Assembly: GCA_965243385.1 (NCBI GenBank)
Contig: CBDEUV010000002.1
Span: forward strand, 6,200,001 to 6,264,000
Length of the DNA stretch: 64,000 nucleotides
Direction of reading: 5' to 3'
DNA from: JANSYA01 sp965243385
Lineage (GTDB): Bacteria > Spirochaetota > Leptospiria > Leptospirales > Leptonemataceae
Shown: positions 1 through 7,929 of the stretch, in pieces
Numbering within the stretch: position 1 is the stretch's first letter
Layout: each line of letters starts with the position of its first letter
Made by a program: the position numbers and the translations under genes
Notes under the pieces: model-generated
What the model was told of the DNA's origin: nothing
The model's input: only the letters and a program-made list of their open reading frames with translations
The model's database searches: none

Positions 1-1
1 C

Positions 2-481
2 GGCGACGAAGACCATCTCCGCCTGCAGTGGCGCGGCCGCCCGGAGCCGGCGGATGAGTCCACGGAAGCGGCTCTCGCCGGCCGTTTCGACGCTATTTTT
101 CAGCAAATCGAGCGGCTGGACGAATTATTTGCATTTCAGTATCACTCTGAATACGGATTTTTAACCGCCTGTCCGGGGATCGGGGGAGCGGGAATTCGCG
201 TATCTTTCCTGCTGGAAGCGGGCCATCTCATGGCGGCCGGAATCTGGGACGAATACCGGCGCCGGCTGCTGGAAAGCGGCTTGGAGCTGCGCGGTGAACG
301 GGGTGAAGACGGCGCGTTATCAGAAAATACGCCGAATGCCGCGAATTCGAGCGGCCTGGTACAGATCTCGAATCGCTTCTGGCCGGTCGACGTGGACGCG
401 CGCGCAGCCGTGCTTCGGCTGCTCACCATCGTGCGCCGCATCGCCGCAGCCGATTTTCAGGAACGCGGCCGCGGTCTCTGA
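2..481 (+). CDS. mcsB: Protein arginine kinase McsB, C-terminal part (5' end outside window)
   Basis: Reading from base 2, an open frame enters from the left edge and stops at 481. It starts with GDEDHLRLQ, corresponding to the NEEDH-R-Q block of ATP:guanido phosphotransferases, continues with a GFLTACP segment resembling the GYLTSCP of McsB, and has LVQISNRF near the end like the FQISNQ of McsB. McsB phosphorylates arginines on proteins and marks them for ClpCP degradation. Only about 160 C-terminal residues are visible, so the catalytic core cannot be judged. clpC lies 235 bp downstream, the classic mcsB-clpC pairing; any ctsR or mcsA would be to the left of the window. Confidence 0.85.
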   Translation, partial: GDEDHLRLQWRGRPEPADESTEAALAGRFDAIFQQIERLDELFAFQYHSEYGFLTACPGIGGAGIRVSFLLEAGHLMAAGIWDEYRRRLLESGLELRGERGEDGALSENTPNAANSSGLVQISNRFWPVDVDARAAVLRLLTIVRRIAAADFQERGRGL

Positions 482-716
482 TTTTTTCAGGAACCGGTCG
501 CAAAAACGGAAAAAAAACCGATAATTCACATAGAGATTGATACCCCTCATAGCAATCTCCGTCCAATAGAGAAAAGATCGTGACAATGCCCGGGGGGCTT
601 CTTTTCCTGTTAGCAGGGCGATTCAGGCGGTTTTAGAGGGATACGCGAGAGCGCGGCCCTGACACAGAGAGATATGACAACCCCCTGCAGGGCGGACCGG
701 GAGGCTGGAGACCTAT

Positions 717-3344
717 ATGTTCGATTTTACCAAAAGAGCCAAGCGTGTAATTAACGAGTACGCCCAGCAAGAGGCGAAACGACTCGGACACGATATGATT
801 GGCCCGGAGCACATCCTGTTGGGTTTGCTGCGTGAAGAGGATTCGGTTGCGATCAAGATTCTCAAGAATCTGAACATCGATCTGGGCGAGCTCAAAAAAG
901 AAGTCGAGCGTCGTTCCAAGCAGGGCGGCAGCACGCTCCTGATCGATATTTCCCCCAACCCGGACAAATATCAAAAAATCATCGACTACTCGAAAGAAGA
1001 AGCGAAGCGCCTCAAACACAACTACGTCGGGACCGAGCACATCCTGCTCGCACTCCTGCGCGATAACAACAACGTTGCGGGCGCGGCCCTCGCGAATTTC
1101 AGCGTCAACTACTCCGTAATCAAAGGCGAGATTCTGCGCATTCTCGGCGTCGCCACCTCCGGTTCGGGATCGTCCAGCCGCCAGGGCAGCCCCGAAAAAT
1201 CGCGCACTCCGACCCTCGACGAATTCGCCCGCGACCTCACGCAATTGTCCCGCGACAAGAAACTGGATCCGGTCATCGGCCGCGACCAGGAAATCCAGCG
1301 CCTGATTCAGGTGCTGTGTCGCAAAACGAAAAACAATCCGGTGCTGATCGGCGAAGCCGGCGTCGGCAAGACCGCGATCGTGGAAGGCCTGGCGGACCGC
1401 ATCGTCAGTCACGACGTCCCGGATCTCTTATTCGAAAAGCGTGTGATCGCGCTCGATCTGGCATCGCTCGTCGCGGGTACGAAATACCGCGGCGAGTTCG
1501 AAGATCGCCTGAAGAAGATCATGCGCGAGATTCAGAACTCGACGAATATCATCGTCTTTATCGACGAATTGCATACGTTGATCGGCGCGGGCGCGGCGGA
1601 AGGCGCGATCGACGCCGCTAATATGCTCAAGCCCGCTCTCGCCCGCGGCGAGATCCAGTGCGTGGGCGCCACGACCCTGACCGAATTTCGTAAGTACATC
1701 GAAAAAGACTCGGCCCTTGAGCGTCGCTTTCAATCGATCCTGGTAAAAGAACCGTCGAGCGACGACACGATCCTGATTCTCAAAGGCCTGAAAAAAGCCT
1801 TCGAAGCGCACCACAAAGTCCACTATTCGGACGACGCGCTTGAGCTTTCGGTGAAGCTCGCGGAACGTTATATCAACGACCGTTATCTGCCGGACAAAGC
1901 CATCGACGTGATCGACGAAGCCGGTTCGCGTGCGCGCCTGTCCAACTCTTCGCGCCCCGAAGAGATCGTCGCTCTCGAAGAGGAGATCAAAGAGCTCGTT
2001 CAGAAAAAGGACGATATGGTCAAAGCGCAAGAGTATGAAAAGGCCGCTCAAATCCGCGACGCCATTAACCTGAAAAAAGAAGTACTCGAAGAGCGCATCA
2101 ACCAGTGGCAGGAGCGCATCGCCGATTTCTCCGTCGACATCAGTCCCGAAGACATCTACGCGGTGATCAGTCTGTGGACCGGCATTCCGCTCGAAAAAAT
2201 CGAAGAAGGCGAATCCACCAAGCTGTTGCGCATGGAAGAGGAGCTCGCCCGTCGCGTGGTCGCGCAGACCGAAGCGGTGCAGCACGTGAGCCGCGCCGTG
2301 CGTCGCGCGCGCACTGGCTTTAAGGACGCCAAGAAACCTTCGGGATCGTTCATCTTTCTCGGCCCCACCGGCGTCGGTAAAACCGAACTCGCTCGCGCTC
2401 TGGCTGATTTTCTCTTCGGGGACGAAAAGAAATTATTCCGCCTGGATATGTCCGAGTACATGGAGCCGCATTCGATCTCCAAATTGATCGGTTCGCCTCC
2501 GGGTTACGTCGGCTACGACGACGCGGGCCAGTTGAGCGAATTCGTGCGGCGCAATCCGTATTCGGTCGTGCTATTCGATGAAGTCGAAAAGGCGCACCCG
2601 GACATTTTCAATCTGCTGCTGCAGATTCTGGACGAAGGTCAGCTGACCGACACCCACGGTCGCAAGGTCGATTTTTCGGAAACGATCATTATCATGACGT
2701 CGAACCTGGGCGCCCGCGAAATGCAGAAGGGCGGCAAGCTCGGTTTCGCCGAAGACGATAAACGTCGCGAAGAGCTGAAAAAAGACCGCGTGATGGAAGA
2801 GCTGAAGAAGCATTTCAATCCGGAGTTCTTGAATCGGATCGACGAGATCATCACCTTTCACACGCTCACGAAAGAGCATATTCGCCAGATCATCGATATC
2901 ATGCTGGATCGCATGAACGTGCAACTGCTCGAGAAAAAGATCCTGCTGTCCATGAACGACGAGGCCAAAGACCACGTCGCGGATCTGGGTTACGACGAGA
3001 AGTACGGCGCGCGCCCGCTGCGTCGGACGCTGCAGCGCGAAGTCGAAGACTATATGGCCAATCGCATGCTCGAGGGCGCGTACAAAGAGCCCACCGAGAT
3101 TCTGGTTTCGGTTCGCGTGAACGAAGACCAGCGCAAGAAGCTCGACTACGAAGAAAAGGAGTGGCCCGGTTTTGAAACCATTCGCCGGGCGCGCGAAGCC
3201 GACATCCAGGCCAAAGAAGAAGATTTGAACCGCCGCCGCAGCGGAGCCGGCGGACCGGCGGCCGGCGCCCGGGGGGCGGACGAGTCGGAAGGCGACGATT
3301 CAGCGACCGCCGAGACTTCCGCGAATACCGGACAGGCGAGTTAG
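717..3344 (+). CDS. clpC: ATP-dependent Clp protease ATP-binding subunit ClpC
   Basis: Hexameric AAA+ unfoldase that feeds substrates to ClpP. The 875 residues show, in order, two Clp_N repeats (about 1-145), AAA-1 with Walker A GEAGVGKT at 212-219, a UVR/coiled-coil middle domain at about 414-458 that is diagnostic of ClpC rather than ClpA or ClpB, AAA-2 with GPTGVGKT at 549-556, and a ClpB_D2-small domain. A Gly/Ala/Asp-rich tail of about 40 residues after the conserved domain is probably disordered. The ATG is preceded by GGAG. It follows mcsB, which fits arginine-phosphate-directed proteolysis. I saw no convincing promoter in the 235-bp gap and no CtsR-like operator. Confidence 0.97.
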   Translation: MFDFTKRAKRVINEYAQQEAKRLGHDMIGPEHILLGLLREEDSVAIKILKNLNIDLGELKKEVERRSKQGGSTLLIDISPNPDKYQKIIDYSKEEAKRLKHNYVGTEHILLALLRDNNNVAGAALANFSVNYSVIKGEILRILGVATSGSGSSSRQGSPEKSRTPTLDEFARDLTQLSRDKKLDPVIGRDQEIQRLIQVLCRKTKNNPVLIGEAGVGKTAIVEGLADRIVSHDVPDLLFEKRVIALDLASLVAGTKYRGEFEDRLKKIMREIQNSTNIIVFIDELHTLIGAGAAEGAIDAANMLKPALARGEIQCVGATTLTEFRKYIEKDSALERRFQSILVKEPSSDDTILILKGLKKAFEAHHKVHYSDDALELSVKLAERYINDRYLPDKAIDVIDEAGSRARLSNSSRPEEIVALEEEIKELVQKKDDMVKAQEYEKAAQIRDAINLKKEVLEERINQWQERIADFSVDISPEDIYAVISLWTGIPLEKIEEGESTKLLRMEEELARRVVAQTEAVQHVSRAVRRARTGFKDAKKPSGSFIFLGPTGVGKTELARALADFLFGDEKKLFRLDMSEYMEPHSISKLIGSPPGYVGYDDAGQLSEFVRRNPYSVVLFDEVEKAHPDIFNLLLQILDEGQLTDTHGRKVDFSETIIIMTSNLGAREMQKGGKLGFAEDDKRREELKKDRVMEELKKHFNPEFLNRIDEIITFHTLTKEHIRQIIDIMLDRMNVQLLEKKILLSMNDEAKDHVADLGYDEKYGARPLRRTLQREVEDYMANRMLEGAYKEPTEILVSVRVNEDQRKKLDYEEKEWPGFETIRRAREADIQAKEEDLNRRRSGAGGPAAGARGADESEGDDSATAETSANTGQAS

Positions 3345-3347
3345 CCC

Positions 3348-3827
3348 GTGGAATGGGAATCAGCAGGAGCGTGGGTGGTGTATGCGGTCTTACCGGCCGC
3401 ATCGCTGGTCATCGTACTCCTGCTGGTTCAACGCCGTTTCGCGCGCAATTCGCTGGTGCGCTCCGAGATCGTCCGGCTGACCCCGTTCTTTCATCCCGAC
3501 CACCCCGTTCGGGCGGAGTGGCTGAAATGCGACTATACCTTCCAGGTACGCGGCGACGTCTTTCACGGAAACTGCCTGGTGCCGCTGCACGTTTTTCTGC
3601 CGCGGCCGGAGCAGGTCGCCATCTGGATGGACAGCCGTCTGAATATGCCGGTACTCTTTCACGAAGGCCAGCGCCTGGTCGGGAACGAACCCATCGAGCA
3701 CTATCTGCTCGGGCACCGCGATAGCATTCGCATTCGCTACCGAACCCGCAATCCCATGCACAATATGCCGCTCGAGTCGGATATTCTACCCAAAAAAGTG
3801 GTCGAAAATAAATCCACCGGTACTTGA
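3348..3827 (+). CDS. Small single-pass membrane protein, function unknown
   Basis: A 159-residue protein starting with GTG only three bases after the clpC stop, so probably cotranscribed and translationally coupled. Residues about 8-28 form one hydrophobic helix followed by basic residues (RRFARN), suggesting a membrane anchor with the rest in the cytoplasm. The remainder, rich in aromatic and charged residues, looks like a small beta-rich domain (for example FQVRGDVFHG and VPLHVFLP), but I recognise no family. The GTG was chosen because an ATG four bases downstream lies in a different frame with poor coding character. The position behind clpC is suggestive but does not identify a function. 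Confidence 0.75.
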   Translation: MEWESAGAWVVYAVLPAASLVIVLLLVQRRFARNSLVRSEIVRLTPFFHPDHPVRAEWLKCDYTFQVRGDVFHGNCLVPLHVFLPRPEQVAIWMDSRLNMPVLFHEGQRLVGNEPIEHYLLGHRDSIRIRYRTRNPMHNMPLESDILPKKVVENKSTGT

Positions 3828-3839
3828 CTGGCTTCTAAT

Positions 3840-4664
3840 ATGAAGCCCGCTCTCCTGACACCAGCACTCCTGCGCATTTTCGCTCCGGCCGCTTCGCCGG
3901 TCGTCGCCGTTCTGCTGGGGATCACGGCCTTTACGAGCGTCGCGGCGCTCGCCCCGCGCTACGACGAAGCTCTGAAGCTCTTTCACGGGGGCAAATACTC
4001 CGAATCCCTCGACGTGATCCGCGCGGTTTTCGACGACCATCGCGGAGCGGTGGAACTGCGCTTGCTGGCGGCGCAAAACTATATGCATCTCGGCGAATAC
4101 GAAAACGCCCGCGCGCATATGACCTACTGCCTCAAAGAGAATAATAAACGTCTTGAGTGCTACGCCACCCTGTCTTCGATCTATCGCGCCGAAAAGCGCT
4201 ACGACAACGCCATCAAGACCGCCAGGAGCGGAATCGGCCGGGTCGGCGAATCGGTTCCGCTGCGGCTGGAGCTCGCATCGGCCTATTACGCGAAGGCCAA
4301 CTACGGCGCTTCGCGCGCTCATCTGGAAAAGGTGCTGCAGAGCGATCCCAATAATTTCACGGCGATTTATATGGACGGCCTGATCTTCCTCAAGCAGTCC
4401 AAATTCGCCAACGCCGAGTTTCGCCTCCGCCACGCCCTGGATATTAAACCGAAGACTTCGATCGACCTTTTGCATCTGTACATCAATCTGGGCTTCGCCA
4501 TTGAACGCGAAGGGGACCGGTTGGTTTCCGCCGGCGATCGCGCGGGCGGCATTCGGCGCTACAGCGAAGCCGCCCGGCATTATAACTACGCTCTGCGCAT
4601 CGACGCGAATCACCCCGTCGCGCGCGAAAGCCGCGAGCGCATGAATACGAAGCAGGTGCAGTGA
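3840..4664 (+). CDS. TPR-repeat protein, probably exported or membrane-anchored
   Basis: A 274-residue protein with an N-terminal hydrophobic segment (about 12-36, ending SVAALA) that could be a signal peptide or anchor. From about residue 40 onward there are consecutive tetratricopeptide-like helices: YDEALKLFHGGKYSES, AAQNYMHLGEYENA, YATLSSIYRAEKRYDNA, LASAYYAKANYGASRAHL, and a last repeat containing HYNYALRIDANHPVAR. TPRs mediate protein-protein contacts, so this is likely a scaffold in the periplasm. It begins 12 bp after the preceding membrane protein and is followed by mtaB after 28 bp, consistent with an operon. The partner is unknown. Confidence 0.8.
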   Translation: MKPALLTPALLRIFAPAASPVVAVLLGITAFTSVAALAPRYDEALKLFHGGKYSESLDVIRAVFDDHRGAVELRLLAAQNYMHLGEYENARAHMTYCLKENNKRLECYATLSSIYRAEKRYDNAIKTARSGIGRVGESVPLRLELASAYYAKANYGASRAHLEKVLQSDPNNFTAIYMDGLIFLKQSKFANAEFRLRHALDIKPKTSIDLLHLYINLGFAIEREGDRLVSAGDRAGGIRRYSEAARHYNYALRIDANHPVARESRERMNTKQVQ

Positions 4665-4692
4665 GGCCCGCGCGCCGCGCACTCAGGGACGT

Positions 4693-6351
4693 ATGAGCTT
4701 TCGCCCGACAATCGCTACCCCCACGTCCGCCGAATCGCCGACGCAAGCAGCAGAGGCGGGTCCGGAGAAGCTAAAGGTCTCGATCCAGACGCTTGGCTGT
4801 CGCCTGAACCAATACGAATCCGACGGCATCATGAATCGCTTCGTCGAAAGCGGGCGCTATCAGGCGCTGGAACAAAGCGCTGTGCGCGGTTCTGAAAACC
4901 AGGGGCCGGACATCGCCATTATCAATACCTGCACGGTCACCGACCAGGCGGACTCTCGCAATCGTAACGCGATCAAGGCCGCGCTGAAAAAGAATCCGAA
5001 TTGTCGGGTGATCGTCACGGGTTGTTTCGCGCAAACCGATCCTGAAAAGCTGCGGGAAATGCCGGGCGTAAAGCTGGTGGTGGGCAACGATCGCAAGCCC
5101 GCGCTTTTCGAAATGATCGACGAGCTGGTGCGCCGCGAAGCATCAGCAGCCGCCCGGGCGGAAGCCCTCGCCGAAGCCGACAGAATTCACGAGCCGCGCT
5201 ATCACGCCGAACCCGAGCATTTTCGCAATCACGCGATCAACGGTCAGTACGGTCTACGACCGGTGCTGGAACAGCCTTTCGCGTACGGCGACGTGGTGCC
5301 TTTCGGACATACCCGCGCCTATATGAAAATCCAGGACGGCTGCGATCGCCGCTGCACGTACTGCAAGATTCCAATGGCGCGCGGGCGGGGCGTTTCGCGT
5401 CCTCTGGCGGATATTCTCGAACACGTGCGTCGCCTGGACGACGCGGGCGTGCCCGAGATCGTGCTGACCGGCGTAAACCTGGGATGGTACCGGGATCACG
5501 CCGCTCCGGACGGCGCCGGCCGCCCCACGCGCTTCGCGGGATTGATTGAAAAGATTCTGGAGACTCTGCGTTACGGGCGCCTGCGTCTGTCGAGCATCGA
5601 GCCCTGCGACGTCGACGCGGCGCTTGGCGAGCTGAGCCTGCATCCGCGATTTTGCGATTTTATTCACGTGCCGCTGCAGAGCGGTTCCGAACGCATTCTC
5701 AAAGCGATGCGCCGGACCTATAGTCCCTATAGTTTTCTCAAGCGCGTCGAAAAGCTACGCTCCATCAATCCATCGCTCTTCTGGGGTACGGATCTGATCG
5801 TCGGTTTTCCAGGCGAAAGCGAAGCGGATTTCGCCGACAGTCTGCGGGTCTGTGAGGACGCGGGCATGGCCAATATCCACGGCTTTCGTTATTCTCCCCG
5901 GGCCGGCACGCCCGCCTCTTCGTTTGCCGATCGCGTGGCGCACGACGTAGTTCGCGAACGCATGCAGCGGCTGCAGACCGCGAAGGCGACAGGCTACCAG
6001 CGATACGCGCGCAGTCGGGTGAACGACGAGCGCGCGGGCGTGGTCGAAAAGATCTTCGCCGCGGGATCTCCGGAATCGCAGTCGCCGGGCACGGCCGGCC
6101 GCTGCGGGGAAGCCTTAACCGACAATTATTTGCGGGTACGTTTCGCGCTGCCCGCTGCGGGCCTTTCAGCGGAAGCGCAGGGCGTTGAAAAAGGACGGCT
6201 GGTTCGGCTGCGCATCGCCGGACTGACTGCTGAGCCGGGCGCCGGTCCGCATGCGAATTCGAGTGTAAATTCCGATGCCGTGGTTACGGGCGAATTCCTC
6301 GACTGCGTGGCGGTGCCCGACAGGCGGGCGTCTGCCGGCGGCAATGCCTGA
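4693..6351 (+). CDS. mtaB: tRNA t6A37 methylthiotransferase MtaB
   Basis: Radical-SAM methylthiotransferase that converts t6A to ms2t6A at position 37 of ANN-decoding tRNAs. The N-terminal UPF0004 domain has the signature QTLGCRLNQYES and NTCTVTDQAD, distinguishing MtaB from MiaB and RimO. The radical-SAM cluster CDRRCTYC uses Cys217, Cys221 and Cys224. A TRAM-like region sits at the C-terminus. At 552 residues it is longer than typical MtaB (about 430-450): there is an insertion of about 60 residues (roughly 145-205, Ala/Glu/His-rich) between the two [4Fe-4S] domains and an extended C-terminus. Its stop overlaps the start of the downstream exporter gene by 8 bp. Confidence 0.93.
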   Translation: MSFRPTIATPTSAESPTQAAEAGPEKLKVSIQTLGCRLNQYESDGIMNRFVESGRYQALEQSAVRGSENQGPDIAIINTCTVTDQADSRNRNAIKAALKKNPNCRVIVTGCFAQTDPEKLREMPGVKLVVGNDRKPALFEMIDELVRREASAAARAEALAEADRIHEPRYHAEPEHFRNHAINGQYGLRPVLEQPFAYGDVVPFGHTRAYMKIQDGCDRRCTYCKIPMARGRGVSRPLADILEHVRRLDDAGVPEIVLTGVNLGWYRDHAAPDGAGRPTRFAGLIEKILETLRYGRLRLSSIEPCDVDAALGELSLHPRFCDFIHVPLQSGSERILKAMRRTYSPYSFLKRVEKLRSINPSLFWGTDLIVGFPGESEADFADSLRVCEDAGMANIHGFRYSPRAGTPASSFADRVAHDVVRERMQRLQTAKATGYQRYARSRVNDERAGVVEKIFAAGSPESQSPGTAGRCGEALTDNYLRVRFALPAAGLSAEAQGVEKGRLVRLRIAGLTAEPGAGPHANSSVNSDAVVTGEFLDCVAVPDRRASAGGNA

Positions 6352-7033
6352 AATCATCGGAAGCCTGACGCTCGTGCTCGCCACGAACGCGCTGGGCATG
6401 TTCAGTCCTGGCCCCGACATGCTGCTTCTGACCCGCAATAGCGCGGGCAGGGCCGCCGCTCCGGCCTACGCAACGGTCTTTGGAATCACCACCGGCATCG
6501 CATTGCATGTCTCGCTTTCGGTGGCCGGCATCAGCGGCCTCCTGCTGCAGAACCCGGCGGTCTTTCGCGGCTTTTTGCTGTTGGCCGGGCTGTATCTCTT
6601 ACATCTCGGGCTGAACGGACTGCGCGGGCTGTACGCCGGCCGGGTCGCCGCGAGTCGCGAAAGCCAGCAGTCGAACCGTCACGGAGACGAGGATGGAAAC
6701 GCCAGTGCCGGGCGCGACCGCGGGGTAAGGGCCGCGTACTTCGAAGGCTTGCTCTGTAATGTGCTGAACGTGAAGGCCGCGGCGTTCTTCGTCAGCCTCT
6801 TCGGGCTTTTGATCGGCCCGGAAACCACGCTGAACTGGCGCATCGCGGTCGGAGTCCTGTGTGTCTGCGAGTGTTTGTTGCTCTGGTCGCTCTTCGTCTG
6901 GCTGCTGCGCCGGGCCAAACGCAGGGCGCCTTCCGACGAGCTGGGGCGCTGGGCGAGCACGGCTTTCAGCGGACTTTTAATCATCGCCGGAGGCGCGCTC
7001 TTGCTGGAAGCGCTCGGCGTCTTCGCGAAATAG
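6344..7033 (+). CDS. LysE/RhtB-family amino-acid exporter
   Basis: An inner-membrane exporter of about 229 residues. The start at 6344 (MPEIIGSLTL) was chosen because the family begins right there, just before a first membrane helix, and because this ATG overlaps the mtaB stop. The segment FSPGPDMLLL is the LysE/RhtB hallmark (normally PGP near residue 20). About six hydrophobic helices follow, with a charged loop at about 105-130. Family members export amino acids or derivatives such as homoserine, threonine or lysine; the substrate cannot be read from sequence. Coupling to a tRNA-modification gene is probably only transcriptional. Confidence 0.88.
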   Translation: MPEIIGSLTLVLATNALGMFSPGPDMLLLTRNSAGRAAAPAYATVFGITTGIALHVSLSVAGISGLLLQNPAVFRGFLLLAGLYLLHLGLNGLRGLYAGRVAASRESQQSNRHGDEDGNASAGRDRGVRAAYFEGLLCNVLNVKAAAFFVSLFGLLIGPETTLNWRIAVGVLCVCECLLLWSLFVWLLRRAKRRAPSDELGRWASTAFSGLLIIAGGALLLEALGVFAK

Positions 7034-7086
7034 TTTTCACGCAAGAATCGTCGTGAATTCATTTTCGCCAGGCGGCCCGGCCGCGA

Positions 7087-7728
7087 TCAGTCGAATTCGA
7101 CGTAGTTGTAGCGGTCGTCGGTGTTGCGGGCTTCTTCGCCTTTCGTGATTTCCATCGCGTAGAAATATTTTCCGCCCCGCAGAGTGCTGCTGATATTGTA
7201 ACCCGCGTCTTCGACGAAAAACATCATGCGATCCTTCGAGATCTTCTGGCCGATTTCGGGGCCGTAAGGCGCTTCGGTCTTCTCCCAGTCGACGATGATC
7301 ATGCGGCCGTCGTTCTTCATGCTGCGTCCGATGCCGCGAATCGCCAGCGCCGGATCCGCGAAGGTCGACATAACGCATGAACAAAAGATGGCGTCCATTT
7401 CCGGAATCCAGTCCGGCAGGAGCGGATGTTCGGTGCGTTCGTTGTAAAACGGTGTGAGTCGCTCCAGCTCCTCTTTGATCTTCACCTGGAGGACGTAATC
7501 GATCAGATCTTCCTGGCACTCCGCCCCCCAGATGCGGCAGTCCGCGTCGATGTGCTTGTAGAAAGCGGACAGGAAATAACCGTTGCCCATGCCGAAATCC
7601 AGCAGTTCTTTGATGCCGCCCCAGCGGAGCTGAGAGAGGATGCGTTCGGCCGGGAACATTTCGCGGCGTTCTCTTGAGAGCAGGAAATTGTGGAATTCCG
7701 GTTCTTCGTAGTAGGCCAGGCCGCGCAT
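7087..7728 (-). CDS. SAM-dependent methyltransferase (class I, UbiE/Methyltransf_25 type)
   Basis: A 213-residue cytoplasmic protein with a Rossmann-type SAM site: ELLDFGMGNGYFLSA (motif I) near residue 40, an acidic end of strand 2 around WGAECQEDL, then FCSCVMSTFADPALAIRGIGR and IIVDWEKTE-PYGPEIGQK, the post-motif block seen in UbiE-like enzymes. The substrate is unknown. It stands alone on the minus strand, convergent with the LysE-type gene and divergent from the FN3-repeat protein gene, with a 201-bp gap upstream in which I see no clear promoter. Confidence 0.8.
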   Translation of the reverse strand: MRGLAYYEEPEFHNFLLSRERREMFPAERILSQLRWGGIKELLDFGMGNGYFLSAFYKHIDADCRIWGAECQEDLIDYVLQVKIKEELERLTPFYNERTEHPLLPDWIPEMDAIFCSCVMSTFADPALAIRGIGRSMKNDGRMIIVDWEKTEAPYGPEIGQKISKDRMMFFVEDAGYNISSTLRGGKYFYAMEITKGEEARNTDDRYNYVEFD

Positions 7729-7929
7729 ATTTTCTATTCACCGGTGAGGTGTGGAATGCGAATCGCCGGATCGGACCGAAACGATTTGCGTCTCCGGAAA
7801 GCTCGATCGGCCCGCCTGGATTCTACGTCCAATAAGAGGGGCGGCAGGCGGGCTGCAAATTCAAGGCGCACCCGCGCTGAATTTTGGCCCTCCGGATTCC
7901 GATAAAGACTTACAGGGCGAAGCGGGATT

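Noticed and set aside
588..607. Possible terminator GCCC-GGG-GGGC followed by a T-rich run between mcsB and clpC
   Set aside because: The stem is only four base pairs; not enough to call a terminator.
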